Assembly: GCA_036924085.1 (NCBI GenBank)
Contig: JAVGWX010000002.1
Coordinates: forward strand, 47,446,416 to 47,510,415
Length of the DNA: 64,000 nucleotides
Source: Ariolimax columbianus
Lineage: Eukaryota > Mollusca > Gastropoda > Stylommatophora > Arionidae
Direction of reading: 5' to 3'
This document shows, piece by piece, positions 21,760-33,290 of this stretch. The notes under the pieces are model-generated. The model was not told the DNA's origin, ran no database searches, and saw nothing but the letters and a program-made list of their open reading frames with translations. A program made the position numbers and the translations under genes. Position 1 is the stretch's first letter. Each line of letters starts with the position of its first letter.

Positions 21760-23331
21760 AAACTAAAATAACACATACACAGACCAGTCAACTCAGTTAA
21801 TCGAATATTAGTATCACATTAATTGAAAATCAGAATAAAAGGCAAAGTTAATTATATGAATTGTGGCAGAGATTGAGATAAGAGATGATGTAGAGCGCAA
21901 AGAATGAAAATAAGATCGACAGAAAGCTCTAAGGAATATCATTAGATATAAATAAATAAAGAGGGAAGATATGAGTATCTAATTATTTATTGGTATAAAT
22001 GGTGATATGAAATATTTCTCCCAGGTTTTCGTTTCCCACGAAGTAAGTGTTCTCTCCTGTAGTAGTTGCCAGCTTGGTGATAGTGAAGAGTAACGTGAGA
22101 GTCCGGTGACAGGCCTGCACACATTTTTGTGAGGATTCGTGAAGAGGCCTGTGGTGGGGGACGGCGCTTCGAGTCATGAAAGGGTCCTCTAAGTGTTATT
22201 TGGCTGGAAGGGATGGAGTGGGAAAGAAGGGCGATGTCAATAGGAAATAGGAAAATCTCCTTGAAAGACGGACGACTAAATTACGAAATTTTCATGTGTC
22301 AACTATTGTCATTTTGACACCGATATGCGTGATGTTTTGCACGGGAACTTATATTTCCAATGACTTAATAATTTTCATTGTGTCAGGTAGTGCCATTTTC
22401 TTATAGTGGCAAGTTCTTTTGATATTTGTTAGCAAATGAATTATTTAGTCCCTTTAGAAAATAATGAACTGTACATTTTTAAAATGTCTTTCTTTAGGCA
22501 TATATGTCTCTCCGATTCGAATGAAAGTTTTTATATTACGTTTCACATAATGCCCTTTTGTAATTTAGCTCATGTGTTTTCGGAGCTGTAAGAAGTAACT
22601 GGGCATTTTGTAGATAATTGATAAATCCATTTAACAGTTGGGCAGGTGCTATAAAGATGATCACCCTACATCATGATATCATTTATTGTAATGTAACAAT
22701 TCAAATGCTAATTTAAAACAGAACTAAACAAAACAATAATGCAAATGTATATTAGAATAAATGGCAAAACTCTGCATGTAATTTCTCCTGTTTCTTTGAT
22801 CAAACACACTTCATTTTTTCTTATAATGCTTTTCAAGATTATCCTTTCATTATAGACTACAGCCAAAGCTACACCTTTTACAGTTGTTTTTATGAAAATT
22901 TAAATATTTACTCAGTTTTGTTAGCAAATTTGATACTCCAAATTATAATTATTCTTACATATTGTAAGATAGATTGATTTTCATGGCTCACAACTAAGCT
23001 ATTGTTTTTTAGAATTTATGTGAAAAGTCGTAGGACAAATGCTTTAAAAATAAAAAAAGTTACCATGCAAACCACCTGTACAGTGCGGTTTTTGGCGAAA
23101 ATTTTAGGACACCATTTTTTACCATTTTATGATAATTAAATATCTCGATTCTTATCAATGACCAGCCTGCTATATAAACCCTTCAGTAACTACCTGCCAA
23201 TCATTTAGTACAAATCTCTTCCTTATTTGTGGCCTCTTGGCATCATAGGATACCTTAATAGCTTTTCTCTGAGTTCCTTTTCTTGCGACAAAATGTTCTT
23301 GTGTTCACAGGACTCTCTCAGATACCTGCGA

Positions 23332-23404
<73 letters not shown>

Positions 23405-24060
23405 TCTGACGATGGCGTTGTGTTGATCCTAGCTTTATCGTCAAGTGGCCAATACCTCCCAAGTATAGGTCCCCGGCCTTAATCTCTTTTGATTGATCTG
23501 TTACACCTATGTACTTGCTCACACAATTTTTAGCTACACATGGAACGCAGTGAAGGCTGACATAACTGTTCAAAACCCGTGAGCTTTGGGTTGATTCTGA
23601 ACAGATAGTAAATAAATAGAAGAAGGATGGGTATTCAGTTTGTTTCAGGGAAGGATTCTGTGAAAGGATCATATTGAACAGTGATTTGTTGTGTTTTATA
23701 CCGTTATTTGTTCTATTTCTCCGTGTAGATGATGTATGGATTGATTATAAACCTTGGCACAATATGAGTACTTATGAATTCTGTAATTTAGTTGGCCTAT
23801 ACATGTGACGTTTCATGGGTATTTTCTCCCCCCTTCTCCCACCGGTGAGTCCGCCGGCCTTCTATAAAGTGGGCCATGTTTCAATGAAGTTTTCTGCAAC
23901 GTCCGTATGACACAGAGTTATTTCATGGTTTCAAACTAAATCTCGATATGTTTAAATTAGGTCAAATTTCGTTTCGTATTACTGAGGGAGTAGAAAGTTA
24001 AAGATGAAGGTTGCCCCATAGCAGACATAACCTTTGACCATTGAGGATGGGGAAGTCAAG
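21760..24060. other. AT-rich unassigned region
   Basis: No gene recognised in about 2.3 kb. It is strongly AT-rich between 22250 and 23150. The only clear feature is the (TA)n tract at 23332-23401. Confidence 0.5.
23332..23401. repeat. (TA)n microsatellite
   Basis: About 70 bp of uninterrupted TA. It is self-complementary and able to form cruciforms. Confidence 0.97.
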
Positions 24061-24109
24061 GCTTCATTGTGCTAGGCCTCGGTAATTTATTTTATAAAGG
24101 GGGTGACAG

Positions 24110-24225
24110 TTGCTCATTTCTCAGCCTTGTCTTCCACAACTTCACGCTAAGTTTCAATTTACAGCTGGTTAAACTGGAGCCTACACAAACCCTTGCTGAA
24201 AGCAGCGAGCGTCCCAGCCATGGTA
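24110..24225 (-). repeat. Degenerate SINE-like repeat, family F, copy 3
   Basis: The plus strand 'aatttacagctggttaaactgg' region is the complement of the family F block 'cccagctgtaaat'. Poorly preserved. Confidence 0.35.
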
Positions 24226-24611
24226 ACTCAGAAGGGGTTGAGAAGGCGATCCTTGGCAAATCCTTATTGACTTTAGATGGGACTACGATCTGTAAAAGCT
24301 TGGAAGTCACTGCTGGTGGTTGTGCATGGCCAATGTATTTCTGATATGATTGCATTCTAGACCATATTTATGATAACATGTGTATTAATTATTCAGTCAT
24401 AATTTAGGATTGAAGGTTTATTCGATTATGCGACATTGGAGATTGATTTTCTTTCTCATCTATTCATTTCGCGGTCTCACAGCCATCCTCTACGTCTTTC
24501 GCTATACAATAAGTACATTAATAAAATTATACCTGCGGCCTTCATTACCTTTGCTGAGCATCGTCAAGGGGTGGGGGAATGATAGATGGTTTAAAGGGTT
24601 GAAAGGTAGGC

Positions 24612-24835
24612 GAAGAGTAATAAAGATCAGATGAAACATACTGATCAAGGTGGAGACAAAGAGTAATCAAGGTCAGGTCAAACATACTGATCAAGGTGGG
24701 AGCGAAGAGTAATCAAGGTCAGGTGAAACATACTGATCAAGAGCCAACCTGATGTCCTTGTTCGTGCTCATGGAAACAGCTTGTGTGACCACAGTCTGGC
24801 CAACCAGGTGAGAATCGACACTGTGCTTATTGAGG
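24612..24835 (+). repeat. Family D remnant with a three-unit 46-bp tandem expansion
   Basis: From 24612 to 24742 there are three copies of a ~46-bp unit containing 'gaagagtaatcaaggtcagg' and 'gaaacatactgatcaag'. The sequence that follows ('atggaaacagctt', 'gtctggccaac', 'aggtgaga.tcgac') aligns with the centre of family D. 'aaacatactgatca' is itself the family D 5' block, so the tandem unit appears to derive from the SINE. Confidence 0.6.
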
Positions 24836-25310
24836 TACCTTATGTTGCATTAGAACTAGGATTACCCGAGTCTACTTTCTCCAGAATGCCTTGGAATGTA
24901 ACAATTTCTGCTTTCTTGGCGTATTCCTTGGCGACAGTTTCTCAGGACAGCAGCGGTCAGTTTCCATGTGTTGATATATCCGGCTATATTCTAAAACATT
25001 GTCAACTTAACTCTTGCCGACTTCATCGTCCACTATTCCTTGTAGTGGACCTTTGACATTCCCACTCTTCTCTTCCCCTATGTGTAAAAATATAGCACTT
25101 GCCTCGTTTTATTGTAGATTGTTCAACATTCAGACCTTCTCTCCTAAATCTCCAAATGTATTGGCTGTTGTGTTTGTAATTACGTCTGTCCATCTAATCC
25201 GAAGTACAACACGGACAAAATATGTTCGTGGGTGTCTGTAGTCTGGATATGGTAGTTTAACTACATACATTTATTGTAGGAGCCATTTACTAAAGCAGTC
25301 ATTTATATCC
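24836..25310. other. Unassigned sequence
   Basis: No gene or repeat identified. Confidence 0.4.
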
Positions 25311-25829
25311 GCCCCGCCATTTGTTGAAGCATGGGTCTAACGCTGCATTTGACATAACGTTACAAACTTATAGGAAAGCCAGATTCCAGTCATTTATTGA
25401 AGCAGAGGTTTAACACTGCACCTGGCTTAACCTAACCAGCTTCTAGGGAAGCCTAATTCGTCATTTGTTGAAGCAGAGGTCTAACACTGCACCTGGCTTA
25501 CATTAACCAACTTTTAGGGAAGCCTAATTCGTCATTTATTGAAGCAGAGGTCTAACACTGCACCTGGCTTACCTTAACCAGCTTTTAGGAAAGCCAGATT
25601 CCAGTCATTAATTGAAGCAGAGGTCTAACACTGCACCTGGCTTACCTTAACCAGCTTCTAGGAAAGCCAGATTCCAGTCATTTATTGAAGCAGAGGTCTA
25701 ACACTGCACCTGGCTTACCGTAACCAACTTTTAGGAAAGCCAGATTCCAGTCATTTATTGAAGCAGAGGTCTAACACTGCACCTGGCTTACCGTAACCAA
25801 CTTTTAGGAAAGCCAGATTCCAGTCATTG
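25311..25829. repeat. 73-bp minisatellite, about seven units
   Basis: Units of roughly 73 bp contain 'ttgaagcagaggtctaacac', 'tgcacctggcttacc' and 'ttaggaaagccagattccag'. The leftmost unit is the most diverged and the right-hand units are almost identical. Confidence 0.95.
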
Positions 25830-25861
25830 TCAGTGTAATTTCACTGCAATAGTTTTTACAT

Positions 25862-25950
25862 GACGAGGTTGTCTGCCACAAGGACAGCCCTTTTTAGTCG
25901 CCTCTTATAACATGCAAGGAATGACGTATTGGGCGTATTTTGTTTGTCCT
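25862..25950. repeat. Degenerate interspersed repeat, family R, copy 2
   Basis: Shares 'cgaggttgtc', 'ttttagtcgcctcttat' and 'atgcaaggaat' with 16215-16330. This block is reminiscent of a repeat common in molluscs; that is recollection, not a search. Confidence 0.45.
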
Positions 25951-26439
25951 CGGAACTGTTCTTCTGGTTTTGTTATATCATTCTTTAAATACAATCGGTG
26001 TGTATCCGCCTTTTAAAATAAATAGCTAATTTAGGCAATTCTAGCTATGTTCTCTACATTTAGTTGATTTTCTCTGTAATGACTATTTTTGTGTTTTAAG
26101 ATTATTTAATAGGTTCGTGTTTAGTGTTATTAGATTAGTTCATGTTTTGTGTTTTTAGATAAGTTCATTAATTTATTCGTTATGTTCTAAAATTAGATGA
26201 TGATTCGTGTTCTAAATTAAAATAAATAGTTCCCATTTATTCCGATGACCTTAACTTGTGTTTTTTAAGATTAGTTCATTAGTTCGTGTTTTGTGATTTT
26301 AGATAGCTACATGAGTTGGTGAATTATGTTTTGAGGTTGTTTCATTAGTTTCTGTTTAAATTGATAAAGGTAATTCATAAGTTCTGGGTTTCTGTTGTGA
26401 GTGATTCAATAGTTTATTATTTATGTTCACCGGCTTCTT
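25951..26439. other. AT-rich unassigned sequence
   Basis: T-rich sequence with irregular 'attagttcatt' repeats that foreshadow the 33-bp array to the right. Confidence 0.45.
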
Positions 26440-26965
26440 CACTAGTATCTATATATTGTGACATTAGCTCATTAGTTCGTTGTTTGTACTGTGACATTAA
26501 CTCATTAGTTCGTTGTTTGTACTGTGACATTAACTCATTAGTTCGTTTTTTGTACTGTGACATTAACTCATTAGTTCGTTGTTTGTACTGTGACATTAAC
26601 TCATTAGTTCGTTTTTTGTACTGTGACATTAACTCATTAGTTCGTTTTTTGTACTGTGACATTAACTCATTAGTTCGTTGTTTGTACTGTGACGTTAACT
26701 CATTAGTTCGTTGTTTGTACTGTGGCATTAACTCATTAATTCCTGTTTTGTTCTGCAACGTTAATTCACCAGGTCCTTTTTTATTTCGTAACATCAATTC
26801 ATTAGTTCCTGTTTTGTTCTGACATTCATTAATTAGTTCCTGCTCTTTTATGTGACATTAGTTTAATTTGCTGGCGCTTTGTTCTGAGATTTTAATTCAT
26901 TAGTCCCTTTTTATATTGTGACATTAATTCATTAGTTCGCGTTTTATGTTGATAACATAATTCAT
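26440..26965. repeat. 33-bp minisatellite
   Basis: Units contain 'tgtactgtgacattaactca' and 'ttagttcgttgttt'. They are nearly perfect from about 26455 to 26740 and degenerate to the right. As 33 is divisible by three, both strands stay open (153 and 126 codons) with an 11-residue periodicity. I regard these as artefacts. Confidence 0.95.
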
Positions 26966-26989
26966 TAGTCCATTTTCCAACCCTTTTTT

Positions 26990-27537
26990 CAATGAACCTT
27001 ATCTATTCCACCAAAGAACCAACCTGTTCTGTCCATAAACCTTACCTGTTCTATCAATAAACCTTACCTGTTCTGTCAATAAACCTTACCTGTTCTGTCA
27101 ATAAACCTTGCCTGTTCTATCAATAAACCTTACCTGTTCTGTCAATAAACCTTACCTGTTCTATCAATAAACCTTACCTGTTCTATCAATGAACCTTACC
27201 TGTTCTGTCAATATACCTTACCTGTTCTATCAATGAACCTTACCTGTTGTGCCAATAAACCTTACCTGTTCTATCAATGAACCTTACCTGTTGTCAATGA
27301 ACCTTACCTGTTCTGTCAATGAACCCTACCTGTTCTGTCAATGAACCTTACCGGTTGTGTCAATGAACCTCACCTGTTGTGTCAACGAACCTTACCTGTT
27401 GTGTCAATGAACCTTACCTGTTGTGTCAATAAACCTTACCTGTTGTGTCAATGAACCTTACCTGTTCTGTCAATGAACCTTACCTATTGTGTCAATAAAC
27501 CTTACCTGTTATGTCAATGAATCTTACATGTTGTTTC
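26990..27537. repeat. 22-bp minisatellite, left part (interrupted by a LINE)
   Basis: Tandem 22-bp units 'tctgtcaataaaccttacct' plus two bases, with a/g variation in 'caatgaacc/caataaacc'. The array continues at 29648-29890 beyond the inserted LINE. The 12-bp target duplication 'acatgttgtttc' occupies 27526-27537. Confidence 0.95.
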
Positions 27538-29661
27538 TTCTTCTTCTTCTTCTGCGTACACAGTCAGACAGTAACCATTATTTTTTTGAAAAAAAAATGC
27601 GGTCATCCTGAGGCTCTCGCTACTGCCATAGAGCTTGTCTTGCAGTTCCACTGGTAATGGCCACATCTGCTCTCTCTGATCCTCGTATGTCGGGCAGTTC
27701 TGCAGCAGATGTTCAGCGGTCATTTTACCGGTACCGCACGGGCATTCGTCGGTACACCCTATCTTCAATTTGTTGAATAGGTGGTACCTCAGTCTGTTGT
27801 GGCCAGTGCGAAGTCTGAAGACAACGACCTGCTCTCTTCGGTTCAACTGGTAAAAGGCATCGTTTTTGGTGTAACCAGTATGTTCGGTTTCCCATTTGGT
27901 CATGTATCTGGCTTTGATAAGCCGTTTTGACTCTTCGTACGTCATACTGGTATCTGTTTGTGGTAGTCTTGCACCTTCTTTTGCCAGTCTGTCTGCCTCC
28001 TCGTTGCCTTGGATGTTGCAGTGTGACGGAACCCACTGTACCACTACCCTTTTTGGTGCGGACTGCTGGCACAGTTTGCAGAGTGCTGCTCTTAAGTCAT
28101 TAAGCTCAGTGTTTTTCTGGCTTTTTAGCGCTGTGACTACGGCGAGAGCATCTGTCAGCAGGACTATATGGCTCTCATTTTCACTGTGTGTCAACATTTC
28201 TTCCACTGCCGCCCTCAGTGCCTCTGCCTCCGCTCTGAAATTGCTTGTGTACTTACCAGTAGCGAATGACAGTGTTATTTTTCTGCCATTTGGTAGGTTC
28301 AGGAATGCTCCTGCCCCTCCGTTCTGTGTAGTGTTTGTTACAGAACCGTCGGTGTATGCATGGGTCCAGTCCATGCTTGGGTAGCTTTTCGTTATGAAGC
28401 TTAGGGTAGTGTCTCTCCTTTCTTTTTCAGTCTGGCAGTTTTTGTTTCCAATACCTGGTATATTTTCTACCACCTCTGGAAATATATCCTGCCTCCAGGT
28501 AGGTTTTCGTACAGTAGTGATGGGTTTTGGTGTTGTTAGTGCGTTTATGGGATCTTCGTGCATCTTTGCTTTGGCTATTTCTGCAAAGTTTCTCCGCTTT
28601 AGTTTCCCATTTCCCAAATTGTTTAGTCTTTGGTACATTGGGTGGTCCGTCAGTCTTCGGAGTTTCTCTGACTGCAGCTGGGCTCTGCAGTCTCTTCTAT
28701 CGGTCATGGATTGCAGTTTTGTAATCTTTTCAAGTTCTACAATTGGCGTTGACTTCATGCCACCTGTTATAATTCTCATGGCTTGGTTTTGAAGTTTGTT
28801 AACTTTATCGAAGTTCGCTTTCGCTGCTGTTGTCCATGCCGCAATGCCATACTCGAGAACTGGTCTCACTCTTCCAGTGTACAGTTTCTTTAGTATGCCT
28901 TCGTCTGCTCCCCAGCTTGTGCCAGCAAGTTTCCTCATGATTGCCATTCTTTCTCTGGCTTTCATTCGGTTTCTCTCAATCTGACTTTTCCATGTCATGC
29001 GCCGATCAAATGTGACTCCCAGATAGGTTGGGTTGTCGTTTGGCTGCAGGATTTTGCCATTTAGACTTAATTTGGTACTTTGGGGTTTTAATGAAAGCGA
29101 GAATATTGTGCACGTGGTTTTCTCCTCGTTTATTTTGACCAGCCATGAGTTCGCCCACTCTTCCAGCGATATTAGGGCCGTCTGCATCCGATTTCTTGCT
29201 ATGGTGAGATTCTTTTCAGAGGTCCACATAGCCAGATCGTCTGCAAACATTGAGCTATGGACTCTTCTTGGTATATTCTCTGTAATATCGTTTATATATA
29301 CCAGGAAGAGTGTGGGTGACAGTACTCCCCCTTGGGGTACTCCCTGCTCGAGTGTCACCTTTTTGCTCATCTGCCCTTGTACTTGGACTCTGGCCGTTCT
29401 TTGTTTGAGGTAGTGGTTGATCCACTTGTACATTTTCCCACAAACATCACTTATTCTTAGCTTGACTCTAAGTCCATCTTTCCAGACTTTGTCAAATGCC
29501 TTTTCCAGATCCACCCAAACAGCTACTGTGTGTTTCTGTGCCTGGTAGGCATCTTCTATCTCCTGGGCTATGAGGATGACCTGGTCCTCAGTGGATCTGT
29601 GCTGTCTAAAGCCGGCTTGCTGTGGAATTAGTATTCGTTTTTCTTCCACATGTTGTTTCAA
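27514..29661 (-). CDS. Truncated LINE polyprotein: RT (partial) and RNase H
   Basis: A 715-codon open frame. The first five residues come from flanking satellite DNA, so the start is fortuitous. RT motifs run from 'AGFRQHRST' (about residue 16) through 'VWVDLEKAFD' (49-57), 'GVPQGGVLSPTLF' (107-119) and catalytic 'FADD' (139-142). A thumb region follows, then an RNase H domain with 'YTDGS' (D438), 'FRAEAEAL' (E478), 'LLTDA' (D504) and 'PSHCNIQGNEEAD' (H547, D557). A Cys/His cluster 'CTDECPCG...EHLLQNC' lies near 636-656. The last ~25 residues differ from copy 2 because of a frameshift in an A-rich run near 27590. It lacks EN and could not retrotranspose on its own; the RNase H catalytic set looks intact. 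Confidence 0.9.
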   Translation of the reverse strand: MKQHVEEKRILIPQQAGFRQHRSTEDQVILIAQEIEDAYQAQKHTVAVWVDLEKAFDKVWKDGLRVKLRISDVCGKMYKWINHYLKQRTARVQVQGQMSKKVTLEQGVPQGGVLSPTLFLVYINDITENIPRRVHSSMFADDLAMWTSEKNLTIARNRMQTALISLEEWANSWLVKINEEKTTCTIFSLSLKPQSTKLSLNGKILQPNDNPTYLGVTFDRRMTWKSQIERNRMKARERMAIMRKLAGTSWGADEGILKKLYTGRVRPVLEYGIAAWTTAAKANFDKVNKLQNQAMRIITGGMKSTPIVELEKITKLQSMTDRRDCRAQLQSEKLRRLTDHPMYQRLNNLGNGKLKRRNFAEIAKAKMHEDPINALTTPKPITTVRKPTWRQDIFPEVVENIPGIGNKNCQTEKERRDTTLSFITKSYPSMDWTHAYTDGSVTNTTQNGGAGAFLNLPNGRKITLSFATGKYTSNFRAEAEALRAAVEEMLTHSENESHIVLLTDALAVVTALKSQKNTELNDLRAALCKLCQQSAPKRVVVQWVPSHCNIQGNEEADRLAKEGARLPQTDTSMTYEESKRLIKARYMTKWETEHTGYTKNDAFYQLNRREQVVVFRLRTGHNRLRYHLFNKLKIGCTDECPCGTGKMTAEHLLQNCPTYEDQREQMWPLPVELQDKLYGSSESLRMTAFFFQKNNGYCLTVYAEEEEEETTCKIH
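27538..29647 (-). mobile_element. 5'-truncated I-type (RNase H-bearing) LINE, copy 1
   Basis: About 2.1 kb, nearly identical to the 3' part of the element at 58136-61956. The 3' end is a (GAA)n tail (seen as CTT repeats at the left). The 12-bp target-site duplication 'acatgttgtttc' is at 27526-27537 and 29648-29659, within the 22-bp minisatellite. Truncation falls inside the RT domain just upstream of 'QQAGFR', so the endonuclease and the N-terminal RT motifs are absent. High identity to copy 2 and the clean duplication imply a recent insertion. Confidence 0.95.
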
Positions 29662-29890
29662 TTAACCTTATTTGATCTATCAATACACTTTCTGTTTTGT
29701 CAATGAACCTTATCCGTTCCGTCAGTGAACCTGATCTTTTCCGTCAATGAAACTTATCTGTTCCATCTTGAAACTTTATCTGTTCTGTCAATAAACGTTA
29801 CCTGTTGTTTTAATGAACCTAATTTGTTCCGTCAATGAACCTCACCTATTTTGCCAAAGGTCCATACCTATTTTGTCAATAAACTTTGCA
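29648..29890. repeat. 22-bp minisatellite, right part
   Basis: Continuation of the array at 26990-27537, with more diverged units ('gtcaatgaaccttatccgtt'). It starts with the right-hand target duplication of the LINE. Confidence 0.9.
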
Positions 29891-30147
29891 TGACGTGTCA
29901 ATGTACTGTATCTATCTTTTTTCTATTTTATATACAATTACGCGTTTAATATAACTTCCATGCAATATATCTTCACATAATTTATAAGCTGTCCAATATA
30001 TACGTAGCATACTTTCCATGAAGCACATTTATGTTGCTTTATGAATATTATATTTTTGTTGGCCCAATGTCCAGGACTTGCATCCATAAAGTCAAATTAG
30101 TTTTACATGATATTTCAACTCTATATCTCTTTCTCTCTGTTTCTCTT

Positions 30148-30196
<49 letters not shown>

Positions 30197-31816
30197 AATT
30201 GCTGTTACCATATACTAGTTTGTATGTTTCTAGGACCACATGTATGTATTAACTTGCAATATTTTTACTTTCCAGGGTCTTTGGGTTATTTTGAACACCG
30301 CCAGATTAGTGTCTAAGCAACAAAGAGACCATTTAGTGTCGAACAACAGAATCGTCGTTCAGCTTCTAACTAATATAACCAGTGTCAGCACAAGTGCAAA
30401 TGAAGGCCAGCTACCTCCATGATCTATCCTAACATTATGTGATTGCACTGAGGTAAAAGCAATCGTCTGAACTTCCCATCCTTAAAGTGTACACTCTTCA
30501 ACTCATGACTTTGTACATTATTATTGACACAATCTGCTGAGGGTCAAGCAGCCTTCTGGGTTTCAATAAGGCTCTATTCAAACAATGTTGCATAATAAGG
30601 ACTCAAAGACTGAATGACTCGTTTTTGTGTAAGATCACAAGAAGAAGAATCCACGCGGAAGAGCTCATTTGTATACCAAGATATCGGACAAAGAACAGCA
30701 TTTGTGCCTATCTCGTTCTCGTATTGAAACAACGGCTCTCAGGTGCTGTTGTTCAAGAGACACACAGTTTATGTTTATATCTGATGTCTGCTGAGAGTAG
30801 GTTACGATTCAGACTCGAAATGACAGCACAGAGGCATGTTGGGACTAAAGAAATGATCTGAAAGCAAAAAGACTGCAAACAGACGAGCATACCACTCGTG
30901 CTCTCAAATTCAGAAGAGGAAAGAATAAGTCCATTCAATGTTTTCTACTATTATGCCGTAAAAGGGGAGTAAATAGGAACGCGCAAGGAGCATGCAACCT
31001 TACCATTGGTTAGAGCTCTTGTCTATCATCGCAGGAAAGGTGCTCTAAAGAACAGATATTATGCCTTGCAATATACATGTTATATTATACGATCTTATTC
31101 CATCAATGTGCTTCAAAGATGGCGTCTGTTGTCATGGCAACATGAAAAAATGATACAAATTTATTGTCGTTTTCACGTATGATCCATTGTCAAGAGGAGA
31201 AGCAGACACGCAAATAATGTCCCATGAAGATTGCAGCTATTGTACGTTCAGTATTCACGAATGTTGCTGGGAACACCAACAGCCTAATTTAGTATGGTGA
31301 ATCTACCTCATCTGTTTAAGCGTATTGCAACTGGTTGCACAAATTCACATGTGTCTTACTAAATGAAATAGTTTTAATATTTCACATATTTAAAAGTTTT
31401 CTGAAGCAACTGGCTACCCATTCAGGCTTCAGCACTCGTCATTTAAATAGGCCAAAATCTTGCTGAATATTTAATAACCATATGACGTTGAAAGAGAAAT
31501 ATAGAAACATCTTGAAAACTCATTAACATACATCGGATAAATAAGTGAATAACTCGCTTTCACCGGGATTCACGGGATTCAGAATTAGCGATCAGCATTA
31601 TATTTCCTGACAAGAAAATGTTCCAATTCTGATATACATACATGTTTCATTATAGTAAAAGTACCAACATGTTTCTGTGAAGCTAATGTTCTAATTTTCT
31701 ATTCTGGGATCAGATCGTACAATTAATGCCACACGTAGATATATTACTCGGTGATTGAGAAAGTAACAAAGGTTGAAATATGCATTGTTACGAAGGGACA
31801 ATAACAGACAATGGCC
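29891..31816. other. Unassigned sequence with a (CT)n tract
   Basis: Contains (CT)n at about 30128-30195. ORFs of 60-78 codons show no recognisable features. No repeat family seen elsewhere in the window was found here. Confidence 0.45.
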
Positions 31817-31850
31817 GACGTTTCGGCCAAATAAGGTTTTTATCAAAGAC
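31817..31850 (-). ncRNA. Degenerate hammerhead-like motif (Penelope-like element remnant?)
   Basis: The minus strand reads 'gtctttgataaa' ... 'ttggccgaaacgtc'. The order (TGATAA box, short CC/GG stem, CGAAAC, GTC) matches hammerhead ribozymes of Penelope-like elements, but the first box is changed from CUGAUGA. It resembles 21721-21757. Confidence 0.3.
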
Positions 31851-32219
31851 TGGACACAATAGAAACAACACAAAACAAATACATTAACTTAGAGCAAATA
31901 ATAACGCGAGGTCGTTAAATCTAAAAAGTTATCTCACAAAGCAGTTTTAAAGCTAGCCTTGGGATCGTCTGGCTGTAACCATGACCACGAAGGGAAGAAC
32001 ACCGCACACCAAAGACAGGCGCGAGATATAGGTACAAACTAGATTGACAAAGTCGTAAGCTGTTTCATTGAGCAGCCAGAACCATAGTGAGGTGTGGTCA
32101 GGATTTCCTGCAAACATTTTGCTGCAATTGAATCTGATTGGAAAGACAACCATGGCTCTTCGTGGCTACAATAGGATATCGCTAACTGACATGGAGGATT
32201 TCGATGACTTCACTGTGTA
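31851..32219. other. Unassigned sequence
   Basis: No gene recognised between the hammerhead-like motif and the 28-bp array. It may include the rest of a Penelope-like remnant, but no RT or GIY-YIG motif was seen. Confidence 0.35.
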
Positions 32220-33290
32220 AGTTGCTGTGTGTTGTGCTGTCTATCTGGTAAGTTGTGTGTTGTGCTGTCTATCTGGTAAGTTGTGTGTTGTGCTGTCTAT
32301 CTGGTAAGTTGTGTGCTGTGCTGTCTATCTGGTAAGTTGTGTGTTGTGGTGTCTATCTGGTAAGTTGTGTGTTGTGCTGTCTCTCTGGTAAGTTGTGTGC
32401 TGTCGTGTCTATCTGGTAAGTTGTGTGCTGTGTCTGTCTGGGTAAGTTATGTGTTATGTCTGTCTGGATACGTTGTGTGTTGTGTATGTCTGGGTACGTT
32501 GTGTGTTCTGGTGTCTATCTGGTAAGTTGTGTGTGGTGTCTATCTGGTAAGTTGTGTGCTGTGTCTGGGTAAGATGTGTGTTGTGGTGTCTATCTGATAA
32601 GTTGCGTGTTGTCTCTATCTTGTAGGTTGCGTGTTGTGGTGTCTATCTGGTAAGTTGTGTGTTGTGGCATCTATCTGGTAAGTTGTGTGTTGTGTCTGTC
32701 TGGATAAGTTGCGTGTTGTGTCTATCTTGTAGGTTGCGTGTTGTGGTGTCTATCTGGTAAGTTGTGTGTGGTGTCTATCTGGTAAGTTGTGTGTGGTGTC
32801 TATCTGGTAAGTTGTGTGTGGTGTCTATCTGGTAAGTTGTGTGTGGTGTCTGTCTAGGTAAGTTGTGTGTTGTGGCGTCTATCTGGTAAGTTGTGTGTTG
32901 TGTATGGATAACTTGCGTGTTGTATCTGTCTGATCAGTTGTGTGTTGTGTCTATCTTGTAGGTTGCGTGTTGTGGTGTCTATTTGGTAAGTTGTGTGTTG
33001 TGTCTGTCTGGGTAAGTTGTGTGTTGTGGTGTCTGGTTAAGTTGTGTGTTGTGGTGTCTGGGTAAGTTGCATGTTGTGGTGTCTGGTTAAGTTGTTTGTT
33101 GTGGTGTCTGGGTAAGTTGTGTGTTGTGGTGTCTATCTGGTAAGTTGCATGTTGTGGTGTCTGGTTGTTGCGTGTTGTGGTGTCTGGGTAAGTTGCGTGT
33201 TGTTTTGTCTGGTTAAGTTGTATGTTGTGGTGTCTGGGTAAGTTGCGTGTTGGGGTGTCTAGTTGTTAAGATGTGTTTTGTGTCTGTCTG
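32220..33290. repeat. ~28-bp G/T-rich minisatellite, 1.07 kb
   Basis: Units contain 'ggtaagttgtgtgttgtg' and 'gtgtctatct'. Lengths vary from about 18 to 30 bp by internal loss. The plus strand is poor in A and C, giving strong GT skew. Confidence 0.95.

Noticed and set aside
26361..26822. 153-codon and 126-codon frames with 11-residue repeats
   Set aside because: The 33-bp minisatellite period is divisible by three, so frames stay open automatically. Both strands are open.
27896..29413. Long plus-strand ORFs opposite the I-type LINE (also 58498-60987)
   Set aside because: They are shadow frames of the LINE polyprotein, which carries all the RT and RNase H motifs on the minus strand.
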